Positions 43,986 to 52,816 of a stretch of DNA of 64,000 nucleotides are shown here, piece by piece. Every line of letters starts with the position of its first letter. Position 1 is the first letter of the stretch. The notes beneath the pieces were generated by a model. That model ran no database searches. It was given only the letters and a program-made list of their open reading frames with translations, and was not told the origin of the DNA. Source of the stretch: Endozoicomonas sp. NE40 (GTDB taxonomy: Bacteria; Pseudomonadota; Gammaproteobacteria; Pseudomonadales; Endozoicomonadaceae). The translations under genes were made by a program, and so were the position numbers. The DNA is taken from the NCBI RefSeq assembly GCF_040549045.1, contig NZ_JBEWTB010000002.1, positions 1,333,501 through 1,397,500 on the forward strand, given 5' to 3'.

Positions 43986-46514
43986 ATGAAGCGAATGGTT
44001 AAATTTTTAAAATTCTTACTATGGAGTGGCCTTGCCGGTGGCGGTGGCGCACTGCTGATCGCAGCCAGTGCCTATCTGTACCTGAGCCCTTCCCTGCCAT
44101 CTGTTGAAACTCTGCGGGACGTTCACCTGCAAACCCCGCTGCGGGTTTTCACCCGTGACGAGAAGCTGCTGGCCGAATTCGGTGAAAAGCGCCGGACACC
44201 GGTTCGTATTGAAGAAACCCCGGAATTCCTGGTTAAGGCGTTTATGGCTGCCGAAGATGACCGCTTCTATTCCCACCCGGGCGTTGACATTGTTGGCCTG
44301 GCACGTGCAGCAGTGCAACTGGTATCGACCGGCAGCATTCAGTCAGGCGGTAGTACCATTACCATGCAGGTGGCGAAAAACTTCTTTTTGAGCCATGAAC
44401 GGGTCTTCTCGCGTAAATTCAATGAAATACTGCTGGCTTTGCAGATTGAGCGGGAACTCGATAAGTCTGAAATCCTTGAACTGTACCTGAATAAAATTTA
44501 TCTGGGCAACCGCGCCTACGGTGTTGAGGCTGCCGCCCATGTTTACTACGGCAAGTCCATTGACGAACTGAACCAGGCCCAGCTGGCAATGATTGCCGGC
44601 CTGCCAAAAGCGCCTTCCCGCTATAACCCGATCAACGACCCGGAAAGAGCCCTGATTCGCCGTGACTGGATTCTTGGCCGTATGCTGGATCTTGGTTATA
44701 TCGACCGGACCGATTACCAGACAGCGGTCAACCAGCCAGTAACGGCCCGCTACCACGGCGCCCGCATTGAACTACAAGCGCCGTATGTCGCAGAAATGGT
44801 TCGTCAGGAGATGATCGAAATGTACGGCCCTGAAGCCTATACAGAAGGGTTTCAGGTGTACACGACAGTCGACAGCTCCCTGCAGGAAGCCGCAAATCAG
44901 GCCGTAGTCGATGGTCTTTTTGCCTACACAGAACGGCATGGTTATCGAGGCCCTGTTACCAACCTCAACGAAGCAGACCGTAATCTTGAAATCAATAACA
45001 GTGAGATTAAGTCTAACGTTGACGTCTGGAAAGAGGCTCTGAAAAATGCCCGTTCCAACAGAATTCTTATGCCAGCAGTGGTCACCGCCGTTGAAGACAA
45101 AACAGCTCATATTCTGCTGCGTAACGACAAAATTGACGTTATCGAATGGGACAACCTGAACTGGGCAAAGCGTTACATTAACGTGAATGCTTTTGGTTAC
45201 GATCCGAAATCTGCGGGTGAAGTTTTAAAAGTCGGCGACCTGATTCTGGTGCGCAAAATGCCGGACGGTCGTTATCGCCTGAGTCAGGAGCCTGAAGCCC
45301 AGTCTTCACTAGTGTCCATGAACCCAGAGGACGGTGCTATCCTGTCCCTGGTGGGCGGCTTCAACTTCTTCGACAGCATGTATAACCGCTCAACCCAGGC
45401 TGTAAGACAGGCTGGCTCATCGTTCAAACCATTTATTTATGCTGCAGCCATTAATGAGGGTCTGACCGCTGCCACCATGATTAACGACGCTCCCATGGTA
45501 TTTGCCGACGAAGGACTGGAAGGCACCTGGCGTCCAAACAACGACAACATGAAGTTCAATGGCCCAATGCGCCTGCGGGAAGGTCTATACCGTTCCCGCA
45601 ATCTGGTCTCCATTCGATTGCTGCGGGAAATCGGCATCAACCGAACCATTAACTTCCTGGAAGGTCTGGGTTTTGAAGACGGCACCATGGAACGAAACCT
45701 TGGCCTGGCCCTGGGTAATGTCTCCATGACACCGTTGCAGCTGACCACCGGTTACGCCACCATCGCCAATGGCGGTTATAAAGTCAGCCCCTATCTGATT
45801 GACCGGGTTGAAACCATGGATGAAGTACTGTTCAGGGCTTCGCCAGCAACCGCCTGCCCCGAATGTGAAGACCTGCCGGACAACCCTGAAGAACAGACCG
45901 CTGCACAGACAGAAATCTCTGAGGCCGGGTCAGGTTCTGCCATCGTTCTGGCCCAGGGAGACCAGAATCACAATGTCGTTGACCTGACCGGCGAGCGGGA
46001 CACCCAGCGCATAACTCCTGCTGAACAGGTAATGGATCCGCGGGTTAACTACATCATTAACGACATCATGAACGACGTCATCTGGAAAGGTACAGGCCGT
46101 CGTGCGCAGGTGCTGAAACGCCGCGATATCGGCGGCAAAACCGGTACCACCAACGACAGTAAGGATGCATGGTTTGTCGGCTTCAACCCGGAAGTGCTGA
46201 CCAGCGTCTGGGTCGGCATGGACGATTACACGACACTCGGTCGCTGGGAATACGGCGCAAACGCCGCTCTGCCAATCTGGATTGACTTTATGAAAGTCGC
46301 ACTGGATGGCAAGCCAGAGCAGCGCCTGCCACAACCGGAGGGCATGGTAACACTGCGAATTGATCCGAAAACCGGTCGCCTCGCACGACAGGGCGACAAC
46401 GACGCGATTTTTGAAATCTTCCGTCAGGAAAAAGCCCCTACGACGGTGAGTGAAGGCTCTGTACCTTCTCTGGATGACTTTGGGCAGTCGTTTAAGCCTG
46501 AAGATTTGTTCTGA
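43986..46514 (+). CDS. mrcA: Penicillin-binding protein 1A
   Basis: 842 residues. Bifunctional class A enzyme that polymerises and cross-links peptidoglycan. One N-terminal membrane anchor, glycosyltransferase domain with catalytic Glu in AAEDDRFYSHPGVD near residue 93 and GGSTITMQVAKNFF, an OB-like insert, then the transpeptidase domain with active Ser in GSSFKPFIYAA near 480, SRN near 538 and KTGTTND near 718. Start could be ATG 43986 or 43995. Divergent from pilMNOPQ, as in Pseudomonas. Confidence 0.96.
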   Translation: MKRMVKFLKFLLWSGLAGGGGALLIAASAYLYLSPSLPSVETLRDVHLQTPLRVFTRDEKLLAEFGEKRRTPVRIEETPEFLVKAFMAAEDDRFYSHPGVDIVGLARAAVQLVSTGSIQSGGSTITMQVAKNFFLSHERVFSRKFNEILLALQIERELDKSEILELYLNKIYLGNRAYGVEAAAHVYYGKSIDELNQAQLAMIAGLPKAPSRYNPINDPERALIRRDWILGRMLDLGYIDRTDYQTAVNQPVTARYHGARIELQAPYVAEMVRQEMIEMYGPEAYTEGFQVYTTVDSSLQEAANQAVVDGLFAYTERHGYRGPVTNLNEADRNLEINNSEIKSNVDVWKEALKNARSNRILMPAVVTAVEDKTAHILLRNDKIDVIEWDNLNWAKRYINVNAFGYDPKSAGEVLKVGDLILVRKMPDGRYRLSQEPEAQSSLVSMNPEDGAILSLVGGFNFFDSMYNRSTQAVRQAGSSFKPFIYAAAINEGLTAATMINDAPMVFADEGLEGTWRPNNDNMKFNGPMRLREGLYRSRNLVSIRLLREIGINRTINFLEGLGFEDGTMERNLGLALGNVSMTPLQLTTGYATIANGGYKVSPYLIDRVETMDEVLFRASPATACPECEDLPDNPEEQTAAQTEISEAGSGSAIVLAQGDQNHNVVDLTGERDTQRITPAEQVMDPRVNYIINDIMNDVIWKGTGRRAQVLKRRDIGGKTGTTNDSKDAWFVGFNPEVLTSVWVGMDDYTTLGRWEYGANAALPIWIDFMKVALDGKPEQRLPQPEGMVTLRIDPKTGRLARQGDNDAIFEIFRQEKAPTTVSEGSVPSLDDFGQSFKPEDLF

Positions 46515-46868
46515 TTACTTGCCATACTGTGGGTACCACACCATTGGTACCCGGCAGTTTATCCTTTTGCTGTTTTATTGTCTCAACCACACCCAGATTG
46601 TAATCGTCACCCCAGTTACTCCTGTCACGCATCATCGCTTCCCGTACCGTCTTCGACGTGGATAAAGAATCTGAGGTCATCACAACCTATTCCTTCCAAA
46701 TCAATCAAAGTTATATAGACCAATTATTTAATAATGATTGCATCCAAAAGAAATTCTATAAATACCATCAGCGTGGTCTTTATAAAAAGTTCATACTTCT
46801 TGCCTGAATAATAATTACTCAACCATATGAATTCATATTTTTTGACTCATTGTTCAGGAAAGGTGTAT
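46515..46868. other. Intergenic region after mrcA, start of an accessory insertion
   Basis: 354 bp. It contains a hairpin (46531-46552) that may end mrcA, and AT-rich sequence (46690-46860) that probably holds the promoter of the next gene. A minus-strand 63-codon ORF (46492-46683) is open but unsupported. Confidence 0.5.
46531..46552 (+). terminator. Stem-loop downstream of mrcA
   Basis: Perfect 8-bp stem GGGTACCA / TGGTACCC with a 6-nt loop, 16 bp after the mrcA stop. A T-rich stretch follows only after several bases, so terminator strength is uncertain. Confidence 0.45.
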
Positions 46869-47663
46869 ATGAAAAAAGAGCAGTTTAAAGAATTGGTATC
46901 TGACTACGCCCTGGATGGATTGTCTTTGGTGGCATCTATTGTTGACGAGCTGACGAACACAAATATTGGTTCTATGATTTCTGACGGTGTTGCCAATATT
47001 TCTGAAGCGGCCGGAAGTTCTGAGCCGGCAAGTACCCCTAATCCTCTTTTTATATCGCACGGACACATTTTTGACGGTCAGTCAAAGATAGTTCAACACT
47101 ATTTTTTTAACAGGAAACTCAAAAAAATTGGTGGTGGCATTTTTTCAGCGGTAGGAAATCTTGGTTCAGCCGCTACCCAGGTTAATGCCACAGGTATTGC
47201 CCGTCACGCAAGGGCCGAGGCCAAAACAATCGCACATATCACCAGATTAAAGCAGCTCTCCAGCCGATTTAGCCAAAGTGAATACCTGACTCAACTATGC
47301 GCTGTGCTTCTTAAAATGAAAACGCTAAAAGCCATCAGCCGTGGTGGTCAGCTTGCCGCTGATTGTATTCCCATGTCTATTGCCAGTGGTGTAGTGGGGG
47401 CAGCCAGTGGTATTGGCGGTGGTATCGTGGCAAATAAATACAGCAGCCTGGTGTTACAAACCTCAATACTATTACATTGGCGAGCCTTCCAGGAATTACA
47501 GTTAAGCTCTACATTTGGCGGTAGTGGACCAGCCACGCAGATGGTACACGAATTATTTGGCCAGACCCTGCGCCGTGGTGCTCCTGACTGGTCAAAAGTA
47601 GATAGTTATGTTCGCGACCCGGCAGGATGGACTGTCATTCAGGATAAAATCAACCTGATTTGA
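46869..47663 (+). CDS. Uncharacterised protein with a glycine-rich hydrophobic segment
   Basis: 264 residues from ATG 46869, chosen because AGGAAAGG lies at good spacing; the frame is open 14 codons further upstream. Not assigned to a family. N-terminal helices (EQFKELVSDYALDGLSLVAS), a Lys/Arg-rich middle, then a hydrophobic Gly/Ala segment (SIASGVVGAASGIGGGIVAN) at about 189-208 and a polar C-terminus. No signal peptide. It lies in the segment that separates mrcA from maeB and has a lower GC look than its neighbours. Could be an effector or a mobile-region cargo gene; function unknown. Confidence 0.55.
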   Translation: MKKEQFKELVSDYALDGLSLVASIVDELTNTNIGSMISDGVANISEAAGSSEPASTPNPLFISHGHIFDGQSKIVQHYFFNRKLKKIGGGIFSAVGNLGSAATQVNATGIARHARAEAKTIAHITRLKQLSSRFSQSEYLTQLCAVLLKMKTLKAISRGGQLAADCIPMSIASGVVGAASGIGGGIVANKYSSLVLQTSILLHWRAFQELQLSSTFGGSGPATQMVHELFGQTLRRGAPDWSKVDSYVRDPAGWTVIQDKINLI

Positions 47664-47736
47664 GGAAGCCACGCATGGAAAAATGTCCGACCACCCTCCC
47701 TCTTGCAGTCTCCTCTCTTGTCAGTTTGGCCGTTAG

Positions 47737-47939
47737 GCAGCCAAACCTGTTGAACTGATAGTGTATACAGCTGTTGAAATCGACCTGCTGGCTCGCTACA
47801 AAAAGGCGTTTGAAAAAGATAACCCTGACGTTCGTATTCTCTGGGTGCGTGACTCTATCGGTGTGATGACCGCTAAATTACTGGCTGAAGAATATAGTCC
47901 GGCCCGAAACTTAGCTTTATGCCGTCGTATGCATCCGTG
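47737..47939 (+). pseudogene. Fragment of a 2-aminoethylphosphonate-type ABC substrate-binding protein, fused to a maeB duplicate
   Basis: The frame reads VELIVYTAVEIDLLARYKKA, then FEKDNPDVRILWVRDSIGVM and TAKLLAEE. This is the N-terminal region of mature periplasmic binding proteins of the phosphonate/iron type (VYTALE..L..Y..AFE...P.I...WVRDS.G..TAKLLAE). There is no signal peptide, and the similarity stops at 47890, exactly where a 46-bp copy of maeB antisense sequence begins; the frame then ends. It is a remnant, not a gene. Confidence 0.65.
47891..47936 (+). repeat. 46-bp direct repeat, left copy (duplicate of the maeB 3' region)
   Basis: Matches 50064-50109 in the same orientation with one mismatch (T at 47918, G at 50091). 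The right copy lies inside the maeB coding region; this copy has no coding role. The pair brackets a 2.1-kb segment holding the RCC1-like lipoprotein gene. Confidence 0.9.
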
Positions 47940-48092
47940 ACTTATGATTTGCTCTAATCCTGCCCTTTACCAAGCATCCTTCCTTTGATGACTGCTTCTG
48001 CGCTGTATTTTCACCTATTACCCATACGTCAAATGACTAATAAAATCTGTCCTGTTGCACAACACAACTAAACACATTTAAGAAGTATTAAA

Positions 48093-49889
48093 ATGGACAG
48101 ATTAGTCAAAACCGTTGCCATTGTGGGGTTATCTGGCTTGATGGTGGCTTGTAATAGTGATGATTCCGGTTCATCAACTCCACCAAAACCAGTAATTACC
48201 AGCCTGACCAAAGCTGGTGACTTAACTCCTGGCTCGATAGTCAAAGCCATCTCTACTTGTGATGATTGCTCGCCTGAAAACACCAAGTACACATGGGTTG
48301 TTGAAAAAGAGGGTGCGATAGATATAACTGAAGACAAATACTTCAAAGTACCAGATGAAATTGCTGGAAAAACAGTCAGATTGATAGCAAAAGCACATGG
48401 TTCTGACACTGAAGAGTATGTCGTCTTTCAGCGAGTGACTGTAGACTCTATTTACCAGAATGATTATTCATTTGTAGCATTAAGAGACAATGGAAGTATT
48501 GTCGCTTGGGGGAACAATAAGTACGGTGGCGATATCCAAGTCGGGAGCAGTGGTGATTTTAGTTCAGGGATCATTGATATAATCTCCACTCCATATGCCC
48601 ATGCTGCTCTGAAAGAAGATGGTAGTGTCATGGCATGGGGCTGGGACTATGGCGGCGGTGATATCAATATGGGCAGTGGTGGAAACCTTTCATCTGGAAT
48701 CAAAAAAATCTTTTCCACACAGCAAGCTTTTGCAGCCCTTAGAGATGACGGCAGTGTTATTTCGTGGGGGCATCCAGAGATTGGCAATGTAAATAATGGA
48801 TCAGGAGGAGACCTCAGCTCTGGAGTTATTGACATAGTTTATGCTTGGTCAGCATTCGCTGCTCTCAAAGATGATGGAAGTGTCGTTACCTGGGGCTTTG
48901 GCTATGGTGCAGATTCAAGTAGTTGTGCCAACTTCCTTAGTTCTGACATTACACAAGTTTTTGGGAATACCTATGCATTTGCAGCATTAAAAGAGGATGG
49001 AAGCGTATGTGCCTGGGGTGACCCTAGAGGCGGTGGAGATATCACAGTAGGGAGCGGGGGGGATTTAAGCTCTGGAGTAGTCAATATCATTCCGGGAATA
49101 ATGACCTTTGCAGCTATTAAAGAGGACGGTAGTGTCGTTGCCTGGGGAAATTCAAGATATGGTGGGGATGTAACTGTTGGCAGCGGAGGAGATTTAAGCT
49201 CTGGGGTAAAGCAAGTCATTCCTACAACAAATGGCTGGGCATTTTCAGCTTTAAAGGATGATGGAAGTGTCATTGCCTGGGGTAGTTTTACTAACGGTGG
49301 TGATGTCAATTTTGGCAATAAAGGTGACCTTAGTTCTGGTGTTGACAGAGTTGTTGCAGGAACCAGAGCCTTCGCAGCAATAAAAAAAGACGGGAGCGTT
49401 GTTACTTGGGGGGGCTTAGATACCTCAGTCGACCCAAATAACCCTGATCTTAATTCCGGAGTTATAGATGTTATTCCAACAAATCCATCTGGTCATGATG
49501 GCAGTGCTTTCACAGCGATCAAAAAGGATGGCAGTATTGTCGCATGGGGCGATGAGAGCCAGGGAGGAGATATTACCCACGGTAGCGGCGGAGACCTCAG
49601 CTCGGGAGTTAGCCATATCTTCGCTACGAGTACTGCCTTTAGTGCCTTAAAAGATGATGGAAGTGTAGTTGCCTGGGGCAACCTGGAGCGCGGAGGGGAC
49701 ACATCTTATGGAAGCAGTGGCGATTTAACGGCTGAAGTTAAGCAAGTTTACAGTAACCGTAACGCGTTTGCTGCGCTAAAAGATGACGGACAAGTTATTA
49801 CTTGGGGAAATCTGGAAACTGGAGGTTTCAGTCATCATATTGAGAGTGAATTGCAACCCCACGACATAATTATTGAAAGCAGCCTATGA
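48093..49889 (+). CDS. Lipoprotein with eleven RCC1-like repeats
   Basis: 598 residues. Lipobox GLMVAC near residue 20 with Asn-Ser-Asp-Asp following, so a lipid-anchored, possibly outer-membrane protein. Residues about 30-125 form an Ig-like beta domain with one Cys-Asp-Asp-Cys pair. From about 128 to the end, eleven repeats of 38-46 residues run with the core AFAALKDDGSVVAWG...GGD...GSGGDLSSGV. This is the RCC1/regulator-of-chromosome-condensation-like pattern, expected to form one or more beta-propellers. The repeats are similar at the DNA level too, so copy number could change by recombination. Eukaryotic-like repeats suggest host or surface contact; the ligand is unknown. Confidence 0.75.
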   Translation: MDRLVKTVAIVGLSGLMVACNSDDSGSSTPPKPVITSLTKAGDLTPGSIVKAISTCDDCSPENTKYTWVVEKEGAIDITEDKYFKVPDEIAGKTVRLIAKAHGSDTEEYVVFQRVTVDSIYQNDYSFVALRDNGSIVAWGNNKYGGDIQVGSSGDFSSGIIDIISTPYAHAALKEDGSVMAWGWDYGGGDINMGSGGNLSSGIKKIFSTQQAFAALRDDGSVISWGHPEIGNVNNGSGGDLSSGVIDIVYAWSAFAALKDDGSVVTWGFGYGADSSSCANFLSSDITQVFGNTYAFAALKEDGSVCAWGDPRGGGDITVGSGGDLSSGVVNIIPGIMTFAAIKEDGSVVAWGNSRYGGDVTVGSGGDLSSGVKQVIPTTNGWAFSALKDDGSVIAWGSFTNGGDVNFGNKGDLSSGVDRVVAGTRAFAAIKKDGSVVTWGGLDTSVDPNNPDLNSGVIDVIPTNPSGHDGSAFTAIKKDGSIVAWGDESQGGDITHGSGGDLSSGVSHIFATSTAFSALKDDGSVVAWGNLERGGDTSYGSSGDLTAEVKQVYSNRNAFAALKDDGQVITWGNLETGGFSHHIESELQPHDIIIESSL

Positions 49890-49894
49890 TTGGA

Positions 49895-49923
49895 AGTGCG
49901 CCTTTAATCACCAAAGGCGCACT
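49895..49923. terminator. Stem-loop between the convergent lipoprotein and maeB genes
   Basis: Perfect 11-bp stem AGTGCGCCTTT / AAAGGCGCACT with a 7-nt loop, just after the lipoprotein stop. Likely shared terminator, though T runs are short. Confidence 0.6.
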
Positions 49924-49930
49924 CTGAAAA

Positions 49931-51182
49931 TCAAACGTCGTCCAAAGACTTCAGCGGATAATGCGCCGGATACCCCAGCTTAGCCACACCTACTCTCAAT
50001 GGCTGCCTCTGCCACCGCCGCAGACACCTTACCCAGCAAACGTGGGTCAGTTGGCTTTGGAATAATATAGTCCGGCCCGAAACTTAGCTTGATGCCGTCG
50101 TATGCATCCATCACTTCCTGTGGCACTTCTTCTTTTGCCAGATCACGAATCGCATTCACTGCCGCTACTTTCATGGCTTCGTTAATGCGGCTCGCACGCA
50201 CATCCAGTGCGCCACGGAAAATAAACGGGAAACCCAGAACATTGTTGACCTGATTCGGGAAGTCGGAACGGCCGGTCGCCATAATCACATCGGAACGGGC
50301 TGCGTTCGCTACTTCAGGATGAATTTCAGGGTCCGGGTTGGCACAGGCAAAGACAATCGGGTTCTCTGCCATCGTTTGCAGCTGTTCAGCAGACAGCAGG
50401 TTTGGACCGGAAAGACCCAGGAATGCATCGGCACCCAAGATGGCATCGTCCAGTTGACGACGGTCGGTGTCTACTGCAAACAGGGCTTTATACTGGTTCA
50501 GGTCATCACGGCCGGTGTGGATAACCCCTTTGCTGTCCAGCATCAGAATGTTTTCCGGATTCATGCCGCAGCTGATCAGCAGTTTGACACAGGCGATGGC
50601 TGCAGAGCCGGCACCCAGACAAACCAGTTTTGCTTCTTCTATCTTCTTGCCTGCGATATCCAGAGCATTCAACATACCGGCAGCCGTTACAATGGCGGTT
50701 CCGTGCTGGTCGTCATGGAATACCGGAATGTCGCATTCCTCGATCAGGCGTCGTTCAATTTCAAAACACTCTGGCGCTTTAATATCTTCAAGATTGATTC
50801 CGCCGAAACTGCAGGCGATATGCTTTACCGTATCAATAAAAGCCTGAGCGCTTTCTGTTTCCACTTCAATATCAATGGAATCAACACCGGCAAAGCGCTT
50901 AAACAGCAACGCCTTGCCTTCCATCACCGGCTTACTTGCCAGAGCGCCAAGATTACCCAGCCCCAGAATAGCGGAACCATTACTGATGACCGCTACCAGG
51001 TTGCCTTTGCCAGTGTATTTGTAGGCGTTTTCAGGGTTAGCAGCGATTTCACGTACAGGCTCCGCAACGCCCGGACTGTAGGCCAGAGAAAGGTCCCTGG
51101 CCGTCTCCGCTGATTTGGTCAGCGCAATTTCAATTTTGCCGGGTTTGGGATGAGCGTGATAATCAAGAGCCGCTTGCTTCAT
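49931..51182 (-). CDS. maeB: NADP-type malic enzyme, short form, apparently frameshifted near its C-terminus
   Basis: Oxidative decarboxylation of malate to pyruvate. The uninterrupted frame runs 51182 to 49980 (400 residues) and ends ...AAIESRCG. One base off, the sequence continues GVAKLGYPAHYPLKSLDDV with a stop at 49931, which is what this family normally has at its end. Removing one base near 49990 gives about 416 residues, the usual length. The main body is intact: YSPGVAEPVREIA, the catalytic Lys in GKALLFKRFAGVDSIDIE, FHDDQHGTAIV metal site and the NADP-fold LVCLGAGSAAIACVKLL. Either a real 3' mutation that changes the last ~20 residues or a base-calling error. Confidence 0.88.
50064..50109 (+). 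repeat. 46-bp direct repeat, right copy (inside maeB)
   Basis: Partner of 47891-47936, one mismatch. It encodes, on the minus strand, maeB residues near YDGIKLSFGPDYI, so this is presumably the original copy. Confidence 0.9.
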
Positions 51183-51414
51183 AATGTTTTTGTTCCAACC
51201 TACTCAAGAACAGGGAGAGCTTCAATCAACGAAATAATCAAATCGCTTTGATTGACATTGAACTGGCAGAATATAGGAACCCTATTTTGTGAACAAGCTC
51301 AGGCAGGTTAAGAAAAGTACATCTACAGACCAAATTCCACGAAATGGAACCGAATTACTTATCGCTGCAACGGTTTAAATACAATTGCACTGACTTTTAC
51401 GGGTACTGTTTTCT

Positions 51415-52299
51415 CTAATTTATGCGCTTAATGGCAGGGGAATGATAGATACCCATAATCCAGGGTTTGTACTTTTTGGATTCACGCTTGCGTGGAGTGC
51501 TTTTCATTACCCAGCCTCGGGCTTCAATTTTCCGGCCAATCGCGTTTCTCAGCCAGCGTTCATCAGCACCGGACTTGAGTACGCGCAGCACCAGAGGTCC
51601 GTTCAGGTCAACCCAGTAGTAATCGCTGTCGCGGGGCGCACGAACCGCCATGACAATACCGCTGACCAGATGAAAGCCTGACGTCATGGGTTGATGACTG
51701 ATATCAAGAACAGGGTGTTTTGACCAGACGCCACGTCCCGCTTTTCGGGCATCGTTTTCCCGTTCGGAAAAGCAGTCGTTATAGGCACTGCGATCATCGG
51801 GGAACAGCTGGAAAGCCAGCCCTTTCTCCAGCAGTATGGCTTCTACAGAACGACCATCCGGCATAAACAGGTGTGCCAGCACTCTGCCATGCTTATCCTC
51901 CCCACGTTCGGCTCTCTGCATCTGCAATCTGGGAGAGTTTTTTAACAATCCTCGCAGGGCTTCCGTCGCCTGATCGCCAAAAGGCTCATCCTTCAGCCCA
52001 TCGTGTGCTGTTTCCGGAGTATTCACCGAAGCAAGGCGTACCTTTCTGCCATCTTCAAGCCAGAGGGTATCGCCATCAACGATATAATCCCAGACAACGG
52101 CTTCTGACCTGCCCTTAATAAAGCAGTTAGCTTCCGCATCCACTTCAGCCCATGAAAAAGGAACGAAAGTACAGCTTAAAAAAAAGGCGCCTACCCAATG
52201 GTAAAGCGCCTTTTTTTTAAGCTGCTTTAATCGCAGCAACCTGCCCCCGGGCAGAGAGCCCCGAACGAATACGGGGCTGAGTCTGTCCAGGGTAGGCAT
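51415..52299 (-). CDS. Secreted staphylococcal-nuclease-like protein
   Basis: 294 residues from ATG 52299. A hydrophobic export signal (ALYHWVGAFFLSCTFVPFSWA) precedes an SNase domain with YIVDGDTLWL, VRLASVNTPET, EPFGDQATEALRGLL and DKHGRVLAHLF, keeping the Asp/Arg/Glu active-site positions. A roughly 100-residue C-terminal extension follows. The start is uncertain: ATG 52299, 8 bp after rpmE, gives a long N-terminus; TTG 52239 would give a normal signal peptide. The signal-peptide codons coincide with the rpmE terminator hairpin. The maeB-nuclease-rpmE-priA order is as in Pseudomonas. Confidence 0.82.
   Translation of the reverse strand: MPTLDRLSPVFVRGSLPGGRLLRLKQLKKKALYHWVGAFFLSCTFVPFSWAEVDAEANCFIKGRSEAVVWDYIVDGDTLWLEDGRKVRLASVNTPETAHDGLKDEPFGDQATEALRGLLKNSPRLQMQRAERGEDKHGRVLAHLFMPDGRSVEAILLEKGLAFQLFPDDRSAYNDCFSERENDARKAGRGVWSKHPVLDISHQPMTSGFHLVSGIVMAVRAPRDSDYYWVDLNGPLVLRVLKSGADERWLRNAIGRKIEARGWVMKSTPRKRESKKYKPWIMGIYHSPAIKRIN
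52174..52222. terminator. Strong bidirectional terminator after rpmE
   Basis: Perfect 17-bp stem (GCTTAAAAAAAAGGCGC and its inverse) with A8/T8 tracts and a 15-nt loop, 86 nt after the rpmE stop. It lies inside the 5' part of the nuclease reading frame. Confidence 0.85.
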
Positions 52300-52307
52300 A
52301 CTCACAA

Positions 52308-52523
52308 TTACTTGCGAGTGCTGAGCTTGCCGAAACGCTTGTTGAAGCGTTCGATACGGCCGCCGGTATCCATAACTTTCTGGGTGCCGGTGTAGAATGG
52401 GTGGCACTTGGAGCACACTTCAATGTGCAGGTCCTTGCACAGAGTAGAGCGAGTCTGGATTTTGTTACCGCAGGAGCAGGTAACTTCGATCTGGTCGTAG
52501 TTCGGATGGATTTCCGGCTTCAT
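52308..52523 (-). CDS. rpmE: 50S ribosomal protein L31
   Basis: 71 residues from ATG 52523 (MKPEIHPNYDQIEVTCSCGN). Cys pairs CSC (16-18) and CSKC (37-40) make this the zinc-binding type. HPFYTGTQKVMDTGGRIERF is the family C-terminal signature. Divergent from priA across 293 bp with no other gene. Confidence 0.97.
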   Translation of the reverse strand: MKPEIHPNYDQIEVTCSCGNKIQTRSTLCKDLHIEVCSKCHPFYTGTQKVMDTGGRIERFNKRFGKLSTRK

Positions 52524-52816
52524 GATATCTACCTCAAAAAACGCATGCCGCCACTGCACAGCGCCAACATTATAGCTATACAGCATAAGTATGATGTCGG
52601 TTATGGAACAGCACCGCACACAAGCAAGCTGGCGCTTTCAGTCTGAAAACACCAACCCCTGGAAATTGAGGGCGAATCATACCAGAGTATCGGTGTCAAG
52701 CAAACCTCCCCTGCTGCCCTTACGGTTCAAGGGCTGGCACCCGATTTCTGTACATTGAGGGTACAACCCGAAATGGACTCAGGGTAAACTGCCAGAACCA
52801 GTCAAGAGTCCGCTTC

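Noticed and set aside
46492..46683. Minus-strand 63-codon ORF overlapping the mrcA 3' end
   Set aside because: AAGGA lies upstream at long spacing, but there is no recognisable domain and it runs through the mrcA stem-loop; not enough support to call a gene.
47724..47746. GTTTGGC/GCCAAAC stem as a terminator for the 46869-47663 gene
   Set aside because: No T run follows, and it lies at the edge of the binding-protein fragment; could be chance.
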